Below are positions 42,103 through 52,974 of a stretch of DNA of 64,000 bases, piece after piece. The position numbers and the translations under genes were made by a program. The DNA lies in NCBI RefSeq assembly GCF_014655715.1, contig NZ_BNBM01000004.1:42897-106896 (forward strand), in the 5' to 3' direction. Positions within the stretch are counted from its first letter, which is position 1; each line of letters opens with the position of its first letter. The notes beneath the pieces were generated by a model. The model was not told where the DNA came from. It did no database searches and saw only the letters and a program-made list of their open reading frames with translations. The DNA comes from Streptomyces lanatus (GTDB lineage: Bacteria; Actinomycetota; Actinomycetes; Streptomycetales; Streptomycetaceae).

Positions 42103-43721
42103 GCGCGGGCACTCCCTTTCAGCTGTCGGGCCAGCTCCGTCAGCGCCTTCTTGTCGGTCTTGCCGACCGCCGTCACCGGCAGTTCGTCGAGGGCCTCCAC
42201 GCGGTCGGGCACCTTGTACGGCGCCAGCCCGCGCTCCTTGAGGAACGCGGCCACCTCTCCTCGGCCGGGTGCGGTGGCCCCGGGCGCGGGTACGACGAAA
42301 GCGCAGGTGCGCTCGCCGAGCAGGTCGTCGGGCACGGGGACGACAGCGGTGTCCAGCACCGCGGGATGGTGCACGAGCTGCTCCTCGACCTCGGCGGCGG
42401 CCACCTTGTCCCCGCCGCGGTTGATCTGCTCCTTGACCCGGCCCTCGACGACGAGATGGCCGGTGGGGGTACGTCGGACCAGGTCGCCGGTTCGGTAGTA
42501 GCCGTCGGCGGTGAAGGAGGTGGCGTTGTGCTCGTCGGCTCGGTAGTAGCCCCGCAGCGTGTAGGGGCCGCGGGTGAGCAGCCGTCCGGTGGCGCCGGGC
42601 GGGACCTCGCGGTCGTCCTCGTCGACGACACGGATCTCGTCGTCGGGTGACAGCGGCCGTCCCTGCGTGTGCAGGACGATCTCCTCGGGGGCGTCCGGTT
42701 CGGTGTAGTTGAGCAGGCCCTCCGCCATGCCGAACACCTGCTGTAGTACGGGGCCGAAGGCGTCCCGCACCTGTGCGGCGTGCTCGGGCAGCAGCCGGGC
42801 GCCGCCGACCTGGAGCAGCCGCAGCGACGACAGGTCCGCGTCGCCCCATTCGGCCGCCGCCGTCCACATGCGGGCCGTGGGTGGTACGAGCGCGGTCGCG
42901 GTGACGCGTTCGTGCTCGATGAGGGCGAACGCGGCATCCGGGTCGGGCTCGTCGGTGAGCACCGCCGTACCGCCCGCGTGCAGGGCGCCCAGGACGCCCG
43001 GGCAGCCGAGGGCGAAGTTGTGGGCGACGGGGAGGGCGGCGAGGTAGACGGTCTCGGGTCCGAGGCCGCACGACTCGGCGCTGGCGCGCACGTTGTACGC
43101 GTAGTCGTCGTGCGTGCGCGGGATCAGCTTGGGCAGCCCTGTAGTGCCTCCGGAGACCAGCAGCAGCGCCACCTCGGAGGCGTCGTCGGGGGCGGGGGGC
43201 AGGTCGGCAGTGCCGGGGCCGTCGAGCGGGGTGTGGGCGCCGGGGTCGCCGGCCACCAGGACGTGCCGAAGCGCGGGGCTCTCCTTGAGGACCTCGGTGG
43301 CGAGGTCGCGGTGGTCGAAGCCCTGGTGGAGGTCCGGGACGACGTACGCGACGGCCTGGGACAGCCGGCACAGGTGGACGATCTCGCTGCGGCGGTGCAG
43401 CGGCAGGGCCAGGACGGGGATCGCGCCCAGCCGCTGGAGGCCGAAGAAGACGGTGAAGAACTCGGGGATGTTGGGGAGTTGAAGGACCACCCGGTCCCCT
43501 GCCCCGACTCCGAGCCCGGCGAGCCGGCGGGCGATGCGCTCGGCCTCCTGGGCCAGTCGCGCCCGGTCCAGCCGTCGCGTGCCGTGCACGAGCGCGGTGC
43601 GGTGCGGGTGGGCGCGGGCCCACGAGCGCAGCAGCCGGTCGAACGTTTCTCCTCGCCAGTGGCCTGAGGCCCGGTAGTGCGCGGCGAGGTCCTCGGGCCA
43701 GGGCGTACAGCCGTCCAGCAC
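42099..43721 (-). CDS. salicyl-AMP ligase (aryl-acid adenylating enzyme)
   Basis: A 540-residue stand-alone adenylation enzyme of the EntE/DhbE/YbtE family. N-terminal landmark [18 protein letters not shown]-loop [30 protein letters not shown]; and [13 protein letters not shown] near the C-terminal lysine VGKTDKKAL. It activates salicylate and loads the aryl carrier domain of the first NRPS. I use GTG 43721, preceded by AGAGGGGGA, which gives the family N-terminus. It is transcribed divergently from the NRPS genes across the Zur-like box. Confidence 0.9.
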   Translation of the reverse strand: MLDGCTPWPEDLAAHYRASGHWRGETFDRLLRSWARAHPHRTALVHGTRRLDRARLAQEAERIARRLAGLGVGAGDRVVLQLPNIPEFFTVFFGLQRLGAIPVLALPLHRRSEIVHLCRLSQAVAYVVPDLHQGFDHRDLATEVLKESPALRHVLVAGDPGAHTPLDGPGTADLPPAPDDASEVALLLVSGGTTGLPKLIPRTHDDYAYNVRASAESCGLGPETVYLAALPVAHNFALGCPGVLGALHAGGTAVLTDEPDPDAAFALIEHERVTATALVPPTARMWTAAAEWGDADLSSLRLLQVGGARLLPEHAAQVRDAFGPVLQQVFGMAEGLLNYTEPDAPEEIVLHTQGRPLSPDDEIRVVDEDDREVPPGATGRLLTRGPYTLRGYYRADEHNATSFTADGYYRTGDLVRRTPTGHLVVEGRVKEQINRGGDKVAAAEVEEQLVHHPAVLDTAVVPVPDDLLGERTCAFVVPAPGATAPGRGEVAAFLKERGLAPYKVPDRVEALDELPVTAVGKTDKKALTELARQLKGSARA

Positions 43722-43784
43722 GTGAATCCCCCTCTGGTCGTATCCCGCTCCGCGGGGCTTGTACATCGCGCCATTCATACTGTA

Positions 43785-43803
43785 GTAAATGAATATCATT
43801 TTC
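43785..43803. promoter_or_regulatory. Zur/Fur-like box in divergent NRPS-ligase promoter
   Basis: GTAAATGAATATCATTTTC is an AT-rich inverted repeat with a perfect AAATGA-ATA-TCATTT core, in a very GC-rich genome. It resembles actinomycete Zur boxes and generic Fur sites. The coelibactin cluster of S. coelicolor is Zur-controlled, which supports zinc repression here. It would control both the leftward salicylate genes and the rightward NRPS operon. It overlaps the ATG at 43789, which is why I reject that start. Confidence 0.65.
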
Positions 43804-43833
43804 AATAAAAATGCCATCGAGGCTGGTGACGCA

Positions 43834-46800
43834 GTGTCAGAACCCGATCTTCTGCGGTCGATCCGTCCCCTGCTGGCGGACTGGCTCGGCCCCGATGCCG
43901 AGCGAGTCGGCCCCCACGACAACCTCATCGAGCAGGGCCTGGACTCCATCCGCCTGATGACCGTGTCCACGGCACTGCGCCGTGACGGCATACGACTGCC
44001 TTTCGCGGCCCTCGCCCGTACGCCGACGCTGCACGCCTGGGCGGAACTGGCCGGCGAGCGATGTAGCGGCGACACCCCGACCGGAAACGCCGAAGCCCAC
44101 AGCACCCCCGAAGAGACCGCCGACGGTGACGTCGACGAGACCTCGCCCTTCGACCTGGCCCTCATGCAGCACGCCTACTGGGTAGGCCGCGGCACGGAGC
44201 ACGAACTCGGCGGTGTGGCCGCCCACTTCTACAACGAGTTCGACGGAGAGGGCGTGGACCCGCAGCGCCTGGAGCGTGCCGTACGCGCGCTGCTGGCCCG
44301 CCACGCGCAATTGCGCGCCGTGTTCGCCGACGACGGACGCCAGCACACGCCGGCTGCCTCCGCCTGGCCGGGACTGCGGGTGCACGATCTGCGCCAGCTG
44401 CCGGAGGACGAGGTGGAAAGCCGGCTGGCGGAGCTGCGGGACGAGTTGTCGCACCGCATGCTGCGGGTCGGCGCGGGCGAGGTCTTCGACGTGCAGCTGT
44501 CGCTGCTGCCGGACGGCCGCACCCGCGTCCACCTCAACCTCGACATGCTCGCGGCCGACGCGCTCAGCCTGCGCGTCCTGCTCGCCGATCTGGCGGTCCT
44601 CTACCGCGGAACGGACACCCTCTCCCCCATCGGCTACAGCTACCGCCGCTACCTCGCGGACCGTGCCGCCTCCGCCGAGCGGGACCGAGATCGCAAGCGC
44701 GATGCGGACTGGTGGGCTACTCGGCTGCCGGATCTACCCGGGGCGCCCGCGCTGCCCGTCGCCCAGGGTCCGGTACGGCCACGGGTCACGCGGCGCCACC
44801 ACTGGCTGCGGCCGGAGGCGCGGGACGCCCTGTTCGCCCGCGCGCACCGGCACGGGGTCACTCCGGCGATGGCGCTGGCCACCGCGTACTGCGAGGTGCT
44901 GGCCGCCTGGAGCGCCGAGCACCGCTTCCTACTGAACGTGCCGCTCTTCGACCGCGAGCCGCTGCATCCCGATGTGCCCCTGCTCGTCGGCGACTTCACC
45001 GGATCCGTGCTGCTCACTGCCGACATGTCCGGTGAGGCCCCCTTCCGGGAGCGGGCCCGGGCCGTGCAGGAACGCTTCCTCGGGGACGCCGCGCACGCCT
45101 CGTACTCGGGTGTCGAGGTGCTGCGCGATCTGAACCGCGCCCAGCGGGGTGGCGGGCGCGTGCTCGCACCGGTGGTGTTCACCAGTGCGCTGAACCTGGG
45201 CGAGCTGTTCTCCGAGGACGTCCGCGCCTGCTTCGGGCGCCCGGTGTGGATCATTTCGCAGGGCCCGCAGGTGTGGCTGGACGCCCAGGTCACGGAGCTG
45301 GACGGCGGTCTGCTGGTCAACTGGGACGCACTGGAGCAGGCGTTCCCCGACGGGATGCTGGACGCGATGTTCGCCGCGTACCGCACGCTGGTGGACTCCC
45401 TCGCCGCGTCCGACACGCCCTGGGGCACACCCGTCCCGGACCTGCTGCCCGCATCCCAGCGGGAGGCACGCACGCGTGCCAACGCCACGGACGGGCCGCG
45501 CAGCGGTCTGCTGCTGCACGAGGACTTCCTGAGCCGTGCCGAGCAAGCGCCCGATCGCCCCGCCCTGCTCTGGGGCACGGACGGTGTCCTGTCGTACGGC
45601 GAACTCGCCGAGCGGGCACGGCGGATCGCCGCCGCACTGGCCGCGCAGGCGGTCGGACCCGGCGACCGGGTCGCCGTCCGTCTACCCAAGGGGCCGGACC
45701 AGGTCGCGGCGGTGCTGGGCGTCCTGACCGCGGGCGCGGCCTACGTGCCCGTCGGACGGGACCATCCGCCGGCCCGCCGCGATCGCGTCCTGAGCCGGGC
45801 CGGGGCACGGGTCGCCTTCATCACCGAGGACACGGCACCGCTGCCCGCGGATGTGGTCGGCCTGACGGTGGCGGACTCGCTGGTGCACGCGCCCGTCAAG
45901 GAGCTGGTGCCCGTCCCGGAGAGCGATCCGGCGTACATCCTGTTCACCTCCGGCTCCACCGGTGAGCCCAAGGGTGTCGTTCTGCCGCACCGGGCGGCCC
46001 GCAACACGGTGGACGACCTCGATGAGCGCTTCGGGCTGACCGGCGACGACCGGACGCTCGCGCTGTCCGCCCTCGACTTCGACCTGTCGGTGTACGACCT
46101 GTTCGGGCCCCTGTCCGTCGGCGGCGCGGTGGTGCTGGTCGCGGAGGAGGACCGGCGGGACGCGGCGAGCTGGCACGCGCTGATGGCGCGGCACGGGGTC
46201 ACCGTCCTCAACTGCGTGCCCTCCGTGCTGGACATGCTGCTCGGCACCGCCGGGGAAGGGCCCGCCGGGCTGCGGCTGGTGCTGCTCGGCGGCGACTGGG
46301 TGGGCGTCGATCTTCCGGGACGGCTGGCACAACGCTCGCCGGGCTGCCGGTTCGTGGCGCTCGGCGGTACGACCGAGACCGCGATCCACTCCACGGTGTG
46401 CGAGGTCGTCGGCGCCGCGGTGCCCGAGGACTGGACGGCGGTCCCCTACGGCACCCCGCTGCGCAACGTGCGCCTGCGGGTCGTCGACACGCGGGGCCGG
46501 GACTGTCCGGACTGGGTGCCGGGCGAGCTGTGGATCGGCGGGGACGGGGTGGCCGACGGCTACCTCGGCGATCCGGAGCGCACCGCCGACCGGTTCGTCC
46601 GCCACGACGGGGTGCGCTGGTACCGCACGGGCGATCTGGCCCGCTACCGGCCCGGCGGCACCGTCGAGTTCCTCGGCCGGGCCGATTCCCAGGTCAAGCT
46701 GCGCGGGCATCGGGTGGAGCTGGGCGAGGTCGAGTCGGCTCTGGAGCGGGCGCCGGGTGTGGGGCGCGTGGTCGCGGCGGTGAGCGGGGGCGGGTCCGGC

Positions 46801-49800
46801 AGTGCTGTTCTGGTCGCGGCCTATGCCCCGGCGCCCAGGTCCGGGAGCGAGCACAACGAGGGCGTCCGACCGCAGGTCGTGGCCGCGCGGCCCGATCCGC
46901 TGGAGACGGAGGTCGTGGCATACGTCATCGGCCGCATCCTTGAGGACGGGCCGCGCCCGGCCGAGCACATGCGCGGCCTCGCGCGGCTGTGGCGGGACTG
47001 GTTGCACGGGCAGCCAGGCACGGTCGACGGAGACGGTTTGGCTCAGCGCATCGCCGGGACCCGGCTTGCGCCCGTTCTCGCCCGGCTGACGGAGCGGCTG
47101 CCGGACCTGCGGGCCATGCTCACGGGTGAGCGTGACGCGCTCGAACTCCTCGACGACCCCGTGCTGGCCCCGGAGACGGCGCTCGACGCGCTGCCCGGCA
47201 GCGAGGAGGCCGCCAGGGCCTGCGCCGACGCGCTGCGCGCGCTCGCGGCGGAGGCGGGCGGCCGTGCGCTGCGGGTCGCGGTCGTCGGGGCGCGCGGTGG
47301 CCTTGGCGCCCTGCGGGTGGCGGAACAACTCCCCCGCGATTGCGTGCAGTTGACGCTGCTGGACACCTCCGCCGCTCTTCTGGAGCGGGCCCGCGAGCGG
47401 TTCGCCGTATCGCCGCACGACGTGCGCTGTCAGACGCTGACCGACGGAGCGCTCCCTGAGGGACTGCCCGGCGCCTTCGATGCCGTTCTGGCGCTCGGTT
47501 CACTCCACTCGTTCGACGACCCGGCCGCCGGTGTCGCCCAGGCGGCGGCCCTGCTGGCTCCCGGTGGCGTCCTGCTCGCGGTGGAGCAGGGCGGTCTGCC
47601 GCCGCTCGGCCTGATCTGCGCCGCGCTGCCCACCCGAGGATTCACGAACGCGGACCCGGCTCGTCGGGCAGCGGGCAGTCCGCTGCTGCCGCCCGCCGCG
47701 TGGGAGCAGGTGCTGCGCGCCCAGGGATTCGCCGTGGCGGACACGACCGTACGCCGTCAGGAGCCCGCGCTGCTGATCCGCGCGGTCCGCGACCCGGACG
47801 CCGCGCCGTGTGACACCGAGGCCGTACGCGCCGTCGCCGCCGGGCAGTTGCCCTCGTACATGGTCCCCGACCGGCTGGTCCTGCTGCCGGTCATGCCGCT
47901 CACCGCGAACGGCAAGGTCGACCGGCGGGCCGTACGCGAACTCCTCGACCGGCATGTCATGTCCGGGGTCTCTGTACAGGGGCGGCAGGGCACGCCTCCT
48001 CGCCCCGGTACCGAGGAGCTGGTCGCCGAGGTGTGGCGGGACCTGCTCGCAGCTTCCGGCACAGTCCATCGCGAGGACGACTTCTTCGCGCTCGGCGGTG
48101 ACAGCCTGCTCGCCACGCGGATGCTGCACCGGCTCGGCGAGCGCGGAGTGCGCGGCGCCCGGATCGCCGACCTGTTCACGGCCCCCGTGCTGAAGGACTA
48201 CGCCGCCACACTCGTTCTGGACGGCAGCCGACCCGCCGCTCTCCCCGAGCTGGTGGCCGACCCCGAGCACGCGCACGACCCCTTCCCCGCAACCGACGTA
48301 CAGCGGGCGTACTGGCTGGGACGGCACGAAGAGATGCGGCTCGGTGGGGTCGGGGCGCACTACTACTCGGAGTTCGACGGGGTCGCGGTCGACCTGCCGC
48401 GGCTCGAGCTGGCCTGGCGGCGGCTGATCGACCGCCATCCCATGCTGCGGGCCGTCTTCGACGAGGACGGACGACAGCACGTCCTCGCGACCGTGCCCGA
48501 GTTCACCATCCCGATCGCGGAGGGTGAGGAGCAGCTCGACGTCCTGCGCGAAGACATGTCCCACCAGGTCCTCGACCCCTCCCGCTGGCCGCTGTTCGAC
48601 GTCCGCGCGGTGCGGTACGGCGACGGGCGGACGCGGATCGGCGTGAGCCTCGACAACCTGATCCTCGACGGCCTCAGCATGATGACCGTCTTCACCGAGC
48701 TGGGGGTCCTTTACACCGACCCGGACGCGCAACTGCCCTCCGTGGAAGCGACGTTCAGGGACTACCTCGCTTCGGTCCAGCCGGCGCCCGAGACGCTGGA
48801 CGCCGACCGGGCGTACTGGCGCGAGCGGCTTCCCGAGCTGCCACCCGCTCCCCGGCTGCCGCTCCAGCGCGACCCGGCCACCCTGGGCCGCCCCCGCTTC
48901 GTGCGCACCTCCGGGGAGCTCGACGCCGAGCGGTGGCGGCGGCTCAAGGAACGCGCCCGCGAGCACGGCGTCACCCCGTCGACGCTGCTGCTGGCCGCCT
49001 ACGCGGAGGTGCTCGGCACCTGGAGCGAGAGCCCCGAACTGACCGTCAACCTCACACTGTTCGACCGCCAGGAGATCCACCCGGACATCAACCGGGTGCT
49101 GGGCGACTTCACCTCTCTGCTGCTCGCCGCCCACCGTCCGCGGCCCGGCGAGGACTGGCTGACCCGAGTGCGCGGGCTGCAGGAGCAGTTGTGGCGCGAC
49201 CTCGACCATCGCTCGGTCTCCGCGGTGTGGGTGATGCGCGAACTGGCCCGGGCCCGCGGGGAGCGGGACGCCGCCGTGCCGGTGGTGTTCACCAGTGCGC
49301 TCGGCGTCGACGACGGGGTGTCCATGGACGCTCCCGACGGTTTCCCTGCGCGGGTGTGGGGTGTCAGCCAGACCCCGCAGGTGTGGCTCGACCTTCAGGT
49401 CTACGAGGGCCGGGACGGGGCGCTGCGCCATCAGTGGGACGCGGTGCGCGAGCTGTTCCCCGACGGGCTCGTCGAGACGATGTCCGCCACGTTCGACCGG
49501 CTGCTGCGCCGACTGTGCGACGGCGACTGGCGGGCGGCCCGGCCGACCCTGCTGCCCGACGGGCAGCGCACGGTCCGCGAACGCGTCAACGCAACGGGCC
49601 GAGCCGGGGGCCACAGGGCCCTGCACCTGCCGTTCTTCGACCAGGCCGCCGCCGACCCGGACGCCCCCGCGCTGCTGTGGGCCGAGGACGGTGTCATGAC
49701 CCGGGGCGAGCTGCGCGACCGTGCGCTGCGCATCGCCGCCGGGCTGGCCGCGCGCGGAATCGTGCCCGGCGACACGGTCGCCGTCTCGCTGCCCAAGGGG

Positions 49801-52800
49801 CCCGAACAGATCGCCGCCGTACTCGGGGTGGCCGCCGTCGGCGCCGCGTACGTGCCCGTCGGCGCCGACCAACCGCCGGTGCGACAGGAGCGGATACTGC
49901 GGGCCTCGCGGGCGCACTGCGTGCTCGACGCGGAGTTCCTCACACAACCACTGCCCGATCCGCTGGAGGCACCCGTGGCCTCCGACCCGGACTCCTGCGC
50001 GTACGTCATCTTCACGTCGGGTTCCACCGGTGAGCCCAAGGGCGTCGAGCTGACGCACCGAGCGGCCGCGAACACCGTCGAGGACATCAACGAGCGACAC
50101 GGCATCGGCCCCGGCGACCGGGTCCTGGCGGTCTCCGCCCTCGACTTCGACCTCTCCGTGTACGACATCTTCGGACTGCTCGGCGCGGGCGGCGCGCTCG
50201 TGCTGGTGGCCGAGGACGAGCGCAGGGACGCCCAGCGGTGGCGGGATCTGGCCGTACGGCACGGCGTCACCGTCTGGAACTCCGTACCGATGCTCCTGGA
50301 CATGCTCCTCACGGCCGCTGCCGGACAGGCGCCGCCGGGGCTACGGGTGGCGCTGGTCTCCGGTGACTGGGTGCCGCTCGATCTGGCCGGGCGACTGGCC
50401 GATGCCTCACAGGGCCGATGTCGGTTGATCGCCATGGGCGGTGCGACCGAGGCCGCGATCTGGTCCAACGCCTACGACGCCACGGGCGGCGCGCCGGAGG
50501 GCTGGCCGTCGGTGCCGTACGGGACTCCGCTGCGCGCCCAGCGGTTCCGGGTCGTCGGGCCGCTCGGCGAGGACTGCCCGGACTGGGTGCCCGGCGAGCT
50601 GTGGATCGGCGGGGCCGGGGTGGCCACCGGCTACCGGGGCGATCCGGAGCGCACCGCCGACCGGTTCGTGACGGACGCCGGGGAGCGCTGGTACCGCACC
50701 GGTGACATGGGGCGCTACCGGCCAGACGGGCTGCTGGAGTTCCTCGGACGCCGCGATCACCAGCTGAAGATCCGGGGCCATCGCACCGAGCTCGGCGAGG
50801 TCGACGCCGCGCTGCTCGCCCAGCCGGGCGTCGCCCGTGCGATGACCGTGGCGACCGGGCCGCGTGGCCAGCAGCGGCTGACCGCGTTCGTGGTGCCCGA
50901 AGGCGCCGTCGACCTGGCCGAGGTGGAGCGGCGGCTCGCGGACCATCTGCCCGCGCACGCCGTTCCCTCCGCGCTCGTCCCGCTGCCCGACGGACTGCCG
51001 CTGACCGCCAACGGCAAGGTGGACCGGGCCGCGCTGGCCGAGCGGGCGGCCTCGATCGGCGTGCCGTCCGGCGGCGACCGGGAGCCGAGCGGGCCGGTGG
51101 AGGAGCTCGTCGCCGCCGCCTGGCGGGAGCTGCTGGGGGCCGAACAGGTCGGCAGGGACGACGACTTCTTCGCCCATGGCGGGGACAGCCTGCTGGCCAC
51201 GCGTCTCGTGGCGCGGCTGCGCGAGGCCGGGCTGAGCGGGGCCCGGATCGCCGGCCTGTTCACCCGTCCCGTGCTCAAGGAGTACGCCGCCACGCTCACT
51301 CTCGACGCCGAGCGGACCGTCGTAGCGCCCGAGCTGGTGCTGGACCCGGAGCACGCGCATGAGCCGTTCCCGGCGACCGACGTGCAGCGGGCGTACTGGA
51401 TCGGGCGGACCGCGCAGCTGGATCTGGGCGGCGTCGGCTCGCACTACTACAACGAGACGGACGAGGAGTATGCGGACGTCGGTGCGCTGGAGCGGGCCTG
51501 GCGGCGGTTGATCGAGCGGCATCCGATGCTGCGGGCGGTCTTCGACGAGGACGGGCGGCAGCAAGTCCTCGCGACCGTGCCCGAGTTCACCATCCCGGTC
51601 GCGGAGGGTGAGGAGCAGCTCGACGTCCTGCGCGAGGAGATGTCCCACCAGGTCCTCGATCCCTCCCGCTGGCCACTGTTCGACGTCCGTGCCGTGCACT
51701 ACACGACAGCGGGCGGAGAGCGCCGGACCCGGATCGGCGTCAGCCTCGACAACCTGATCCTCGACGGCCTCAGCATGATGATCGTCTTCACCGAGCTGCG
51801 GCAGCTTCGGGACGATCCGGGTGTCGAACTGCCGCCGGTGGAGCCGACGTTCAGGGACTACCTGACCTCGGTCCGGCCCGCGCCGGAAGCAGTGGCCGCC
51901 GACCAGGCGTACTGGCGCGAGCGGCTGCCGGGGCTCCCTCCGGCGCCCCGACTGCCACTTCTACGCGAGCCGTCCGCCGTCGGGCGCCCACACTTCGTGC
52001 GCCGTGCGACGCACCTGCCGCAAGACGTGTGGGCGCGGCTGCAGGAACGGACCCGGGCCCACGGCATCACCCCGTCGGTCCTACTCCTGGGCGTGTACGC
52101 GGAGGCACTGGGCGAGCAGGCGGAGAGTCCCGAACTCACCATGAACCTCACCCTGTTCGACCGACAGGAGGTCCATCCGCACATCAACCGGATCACCGGT
52201 GACTTCACCTCGCTGCTACTCGCCGCCCACCATCCGCGAGTGGGCGAGTCCTGGCTCGCGCGGCTGCGCGGACTCCAGGCACGGCTGTGGACCGACCTCG
52301 ACCACCGGGCGGTCTCGGCGGTCTGGGTGATGCGGCAGCTCGCCCAGGAACGCGGGCCGGAGCAGGCCGCCATGCCCGTGGTGTTCACCAGCGCGCTCGG
52401 CATCGACGACGACCGGGCCCAGCTGCTGACCCCGCCGTACTGGTCCGTGTCCCAGACTCCGCAGGTCTGGCTCGACCACCAGGTCCTGGAGGACGCCGAA
52501 GGGCTCAGGCTCACCTGGGACACGGTGACCGGGCTGTTGCCCGACGATCTGCCCGAGACCCTGATGGGCCGCCAACTCGCCCTGCTGGACGAGCTGTCCA
52601 CCGTGGAGGAGTGGGACGCGCTGGTCCTCGGTACGGGCCTCAAGGACGGCGAGCGAGCCGTGGTTCCCACGGCCCAGGTCATCCGAACCGACGCGGGTGG
52701 TCCTCCGCGCGGCGCCACCGAGGAATTCGTCGCCGCGCTCTGGTCCGAGCTGCTACCCGACAGCCCGCCCGCCGGCCGGGAACAAGGCTTCTTCGCGGCC

Positions 52801-52974
52801 GGCGGCGACAGCCTGCTGGCCACCCGGCTGATCGCGCGACTGCGCGAACAGACCGGCGTGGAAGTCCCGCTCAGGGCGTTCTTCGCACACCCGACCGTGG
52901 CCGCTCTCGGCGCCGCCGTCGACGACAACACCGACCACACCATCAATCAGAACTGGGAAGAGGGGGAACTGTGA
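43834..52974 (+). CDS. NRPS 1: ArCP-Cy-A(MT-like insert)-PCP-Cy-A-PCP-Cy-PCP
   Basis: A 3046-residue siderophore-type synthetase. The aryl carrier has its Ser at 38. Cy1 is about 105-550 (DMLAADALS at 237). A1 is about 550-1390, with a methyltransferase-like insert (about 1020-1320) lacking a normal SAM loop; by analogy to PchE it may be an epimerase. PCP1 Ser 1424. Cy2 about 1480-1900 (DNLILDGLS at 1607). A2 about 1920-2400, with pocket residues I read as DLYNLSMIWK, a cysteine-type code. PCP2 Ser 2452. Cy3 about 2510-2930 (motif at 2639) and PCP3 Ser 2993 follow without an A domain. A1 reads DLYNLGLIHK, off the cysteine consensus. The start GTG lies downstream of the Zur-like box. Confidence 0.9.
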   Translation: MSEPDLLRSIRPLLADWLGPDAERVGPHDNLIEQGLDSIRLMTVSTALRRDGIRLPFAALARTPTLHAWAELAGERCSGDTPTGNAEAHSTPEETADGDVDETSPFDLALMQHAYWVGRGTEHELGGVAAHFYNEFDGEGVDPQRLERAVRALLARHAQLRAVFADDGRQHTPAASAWPGLRVHDLRQLPEDEVESRLAELRDELSHRMLRVGAGEVFDVQLSLLPDGRTRVHLNLDMLAADALSLRVLLADLAVLYRGTDTLSPIGYSYRRYLADRAASAERDRDRKRDADWWATRLPDLPGAPALPVAQGPVRPRVTRRHHWLRPEARDALFARAHRHGVTPAMALATAYCEVLAAWSAEHRFLLNVPLFDREPLHPDVPLLVGDFTGSVLLTADMSGEAPFRERARAVQERFLGDAAHASYSGVEVLRDLNRAQRGGGRVLAPVVFTSALNLGELFSEDVRACFGRPVWIISQGPQVWLDAQVTELDGGLLVNWDALEQAFPDGMLDAMFAAYRTLVDSLAASDTPWGTPVPDLLPASQREARTRANATDGPRSGLLLHEDFLSRAEQAPDRPALLWGTDGVLSYGELAERARRIAAALAAQAVGPGDRVAVRLPKGPDQVAAVLGVLTAGAAYVPVGRDHPPARRDRVLSRAGARVAFITEDTAPLPADVVGLTVADSLVHAPVKELVPVPESDPAYILFTSGSTGEPKGVVLPHRAARNTVDDLDERFGLTGDDRTLALSALDFDLSVYDLFGPLSVGGAVVLVAEEDRRDAASWHALMARHGVTVLNCVPSVLDMLLGTAGEGPAGLRLVLLGGDWVGVDLPGRLAQRSPGCRFVALGGTTETAIHSTVCEVVGAAVPEDWTAVPYGTPLRNVRLRVVDTRGRDCPDWVPGELWIGGDGVADGYLGDPERTADRFVRHDGVRWYRTGDLARYRPGGTVEFLGRADSQVKLRGHRVELGEVESALERAPGVGRVVAAVSGGGSGSAVLVAAYAPAPRSGSEHNEGVRPQVVAARPDPLETEVVAYVIGRILEDGPRPAEHMRGLARLWRDWLHGQPGTVDGDGLAQRIAGTRLAPVLARLTERLPDLRAMLTGERDALELLDDPVLAPETALDALPGSEEAARACADALRALAAEAGGRALRVAVVGARGGLGALRVAEQLPRDCVQLTLLDTSAALLERARERFAVSPHDVRCQTLTDGALPEGLPGAFDAVLALGSLHSFDDPAAGVAQAAALLAPGGVLLAVEQGGLPPLGLICAALPTRGFTNADPARRAAGSPLLPPAAWEQVLRAQGFAVADTTVRRQEPALLIRAVRDPDAAPCDTEAVRAVAAGQLPSYMVPDRLVLLPVMPLTANGKVDRRAVRELLDRHVMSGVSVQGRQGTPPRPGTEELVAEVWRDLLAASGTVHREDDFFALGGDSLLATRMLHRLGERGVRGARIADLFTAPVLKDYAATLVLDGSRPAALPELVADPEHAHDPFPATDVQRAYWLGRHEEMRLGGVGAHYYSEFDGVAVDLPRLELAWRRLIDRHPMLRAVFDEDGRQHVLATVPEFTIPIAEGEEQLDVLREDMSHQVLDPSRWPLFDVRAVRYGDGRTRIGVSLDNLILDGLSMMTVFTELGVLYTDPDAQLPSVEATFRDYLASVQPAPETLDADRAYWRERLPELPPAPRLPLQRDPATLGRPRFVRTSGELDAERWRRLKERAREHGVTPSTLLLAAYAEVLGTWSESPELTVNLTLFDRQEIHPDINRVLGDFTSLLLAAHRPRPGEDWLTRVRGLQEQLWRDLDHRSVSAVWVMRELARARGERDAAVPVVFTSALGVDDGVSMDAPDGFPARVWGVSQTPQVWLDLQVYEGRDGALRHQWDAVRELFPDGLVETMSATFDRLLRRLCDGDWRAARPTLLPDGQRTVRERVNATGRAGGHRALHLPFFDQAAADPDAPALLWAEDGVMTRGELRDRALRIAAGLAARGIVPGDTVAVSLPKGPEQIAAVLGVAAVGAAYVPVGADQPPVRQERILRASRAHCVLDAEFLTQPLPDPLEAPVASDPDSCAYVIFTSGSTGEPKGVELTHRAAANTVEDINERHGIGPGDRVLAVSALDFDLSVYDIFGLLGAGGALVLVAEDERRDAQRWRDLAVRHGVTVWNSVPMLLDMLLTAAAGQAPPGLRVALVSGDWVPLDLAGRLADASQGRCRLIAMGGATEAAIWSNAYDATGGAPEGWPSVPYGTPLRAQRFRVVGPLGEDCPDWVPGELWIGGAGVATGYRGDPERTADRFVTDAGERWYRTGDMGRYRPDGLLEFLGRRDHQLKIRGHRTELGEVDAALLAQPGVARAMTVATGPRGQQRLTAFVVPEGAVDLAEVERRLADHLPAHAVPSALVPLPDGLPLTANGKVDRAALAERAASIGVPSGGDREPSGPVEELVAAAWRELLGAEQVGRDDDFFAHGGDSLLATRLVARLREAGLSGARIAGLFTRPVLKEYAATLTLDAERTVVAPELVLDPEHAHEPFPATDVQRAYWIGRTAQLDLGGVGSHYYNETDEEYADVGALERAWRRLIERHPMLRAVFDEDGRQQVLATVPEFTIPVAEGEEQLDVLREEMSHQVLDPSRWPLFDVRAVHYTTAGGERRTRIGVSLDNLILDGLSMMIVFTELRQLRDDPGVELPPVEPTFRDYLTSVRPAPEAVAADQAYWRERLPGLPPAPRLPLLREPSAVGRPHFVRRATHLPQDVWARLQERTRAHGITPSVLLLGVYAEALGEQAESPELTMNLTLFDRQEVHPHINRITGDFTSLLLAAHHPRVGESWLARLRGLQARLWTDLDHRAVSAVWVMRQLAQERGPEQAAMPVVFTSALGIDDDRAQLLTPPYWSVSQTPQVWLDHQVLEDAEGLRLTWDTVTGLLPDDLPETLMGRQLALLDELSTVEEWDALVLGTGLKDGERAVVPTAQVIRTDAGGPPRGATEEFVAALWSELLPDSPPAGREQGFFAAGGDSLLATRLIARLREQTGVEVPLRAFFAHPTVAALGAAVDDNTDHTINQNWEEGEL

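Noticed and set aside
40714..43623. A 969-residue minus-strand open frame spanning salicylate synthase and ligase
   Set aside because: Only the part from 42102 to 40714 is salicylate synthase. The upstream part is an Arg/Pro-rich out-of-frame shadow of the ligase, which has its own frame and overlapping stop-start.
43785..43803. IdeR/DmdR iron box
   Set aside because: The palindrome lacks the TTAGGTTAG-type half sites of DtxR-family boxes; it fits Zur or Fur better.
43789..43833. ATG at 43789 as start of NRPS 1
   Set aside because: It lies inside the Zur-like palindrome and has no ribosome binding site. GTG 43834 starts the aryl carrier domain properly.
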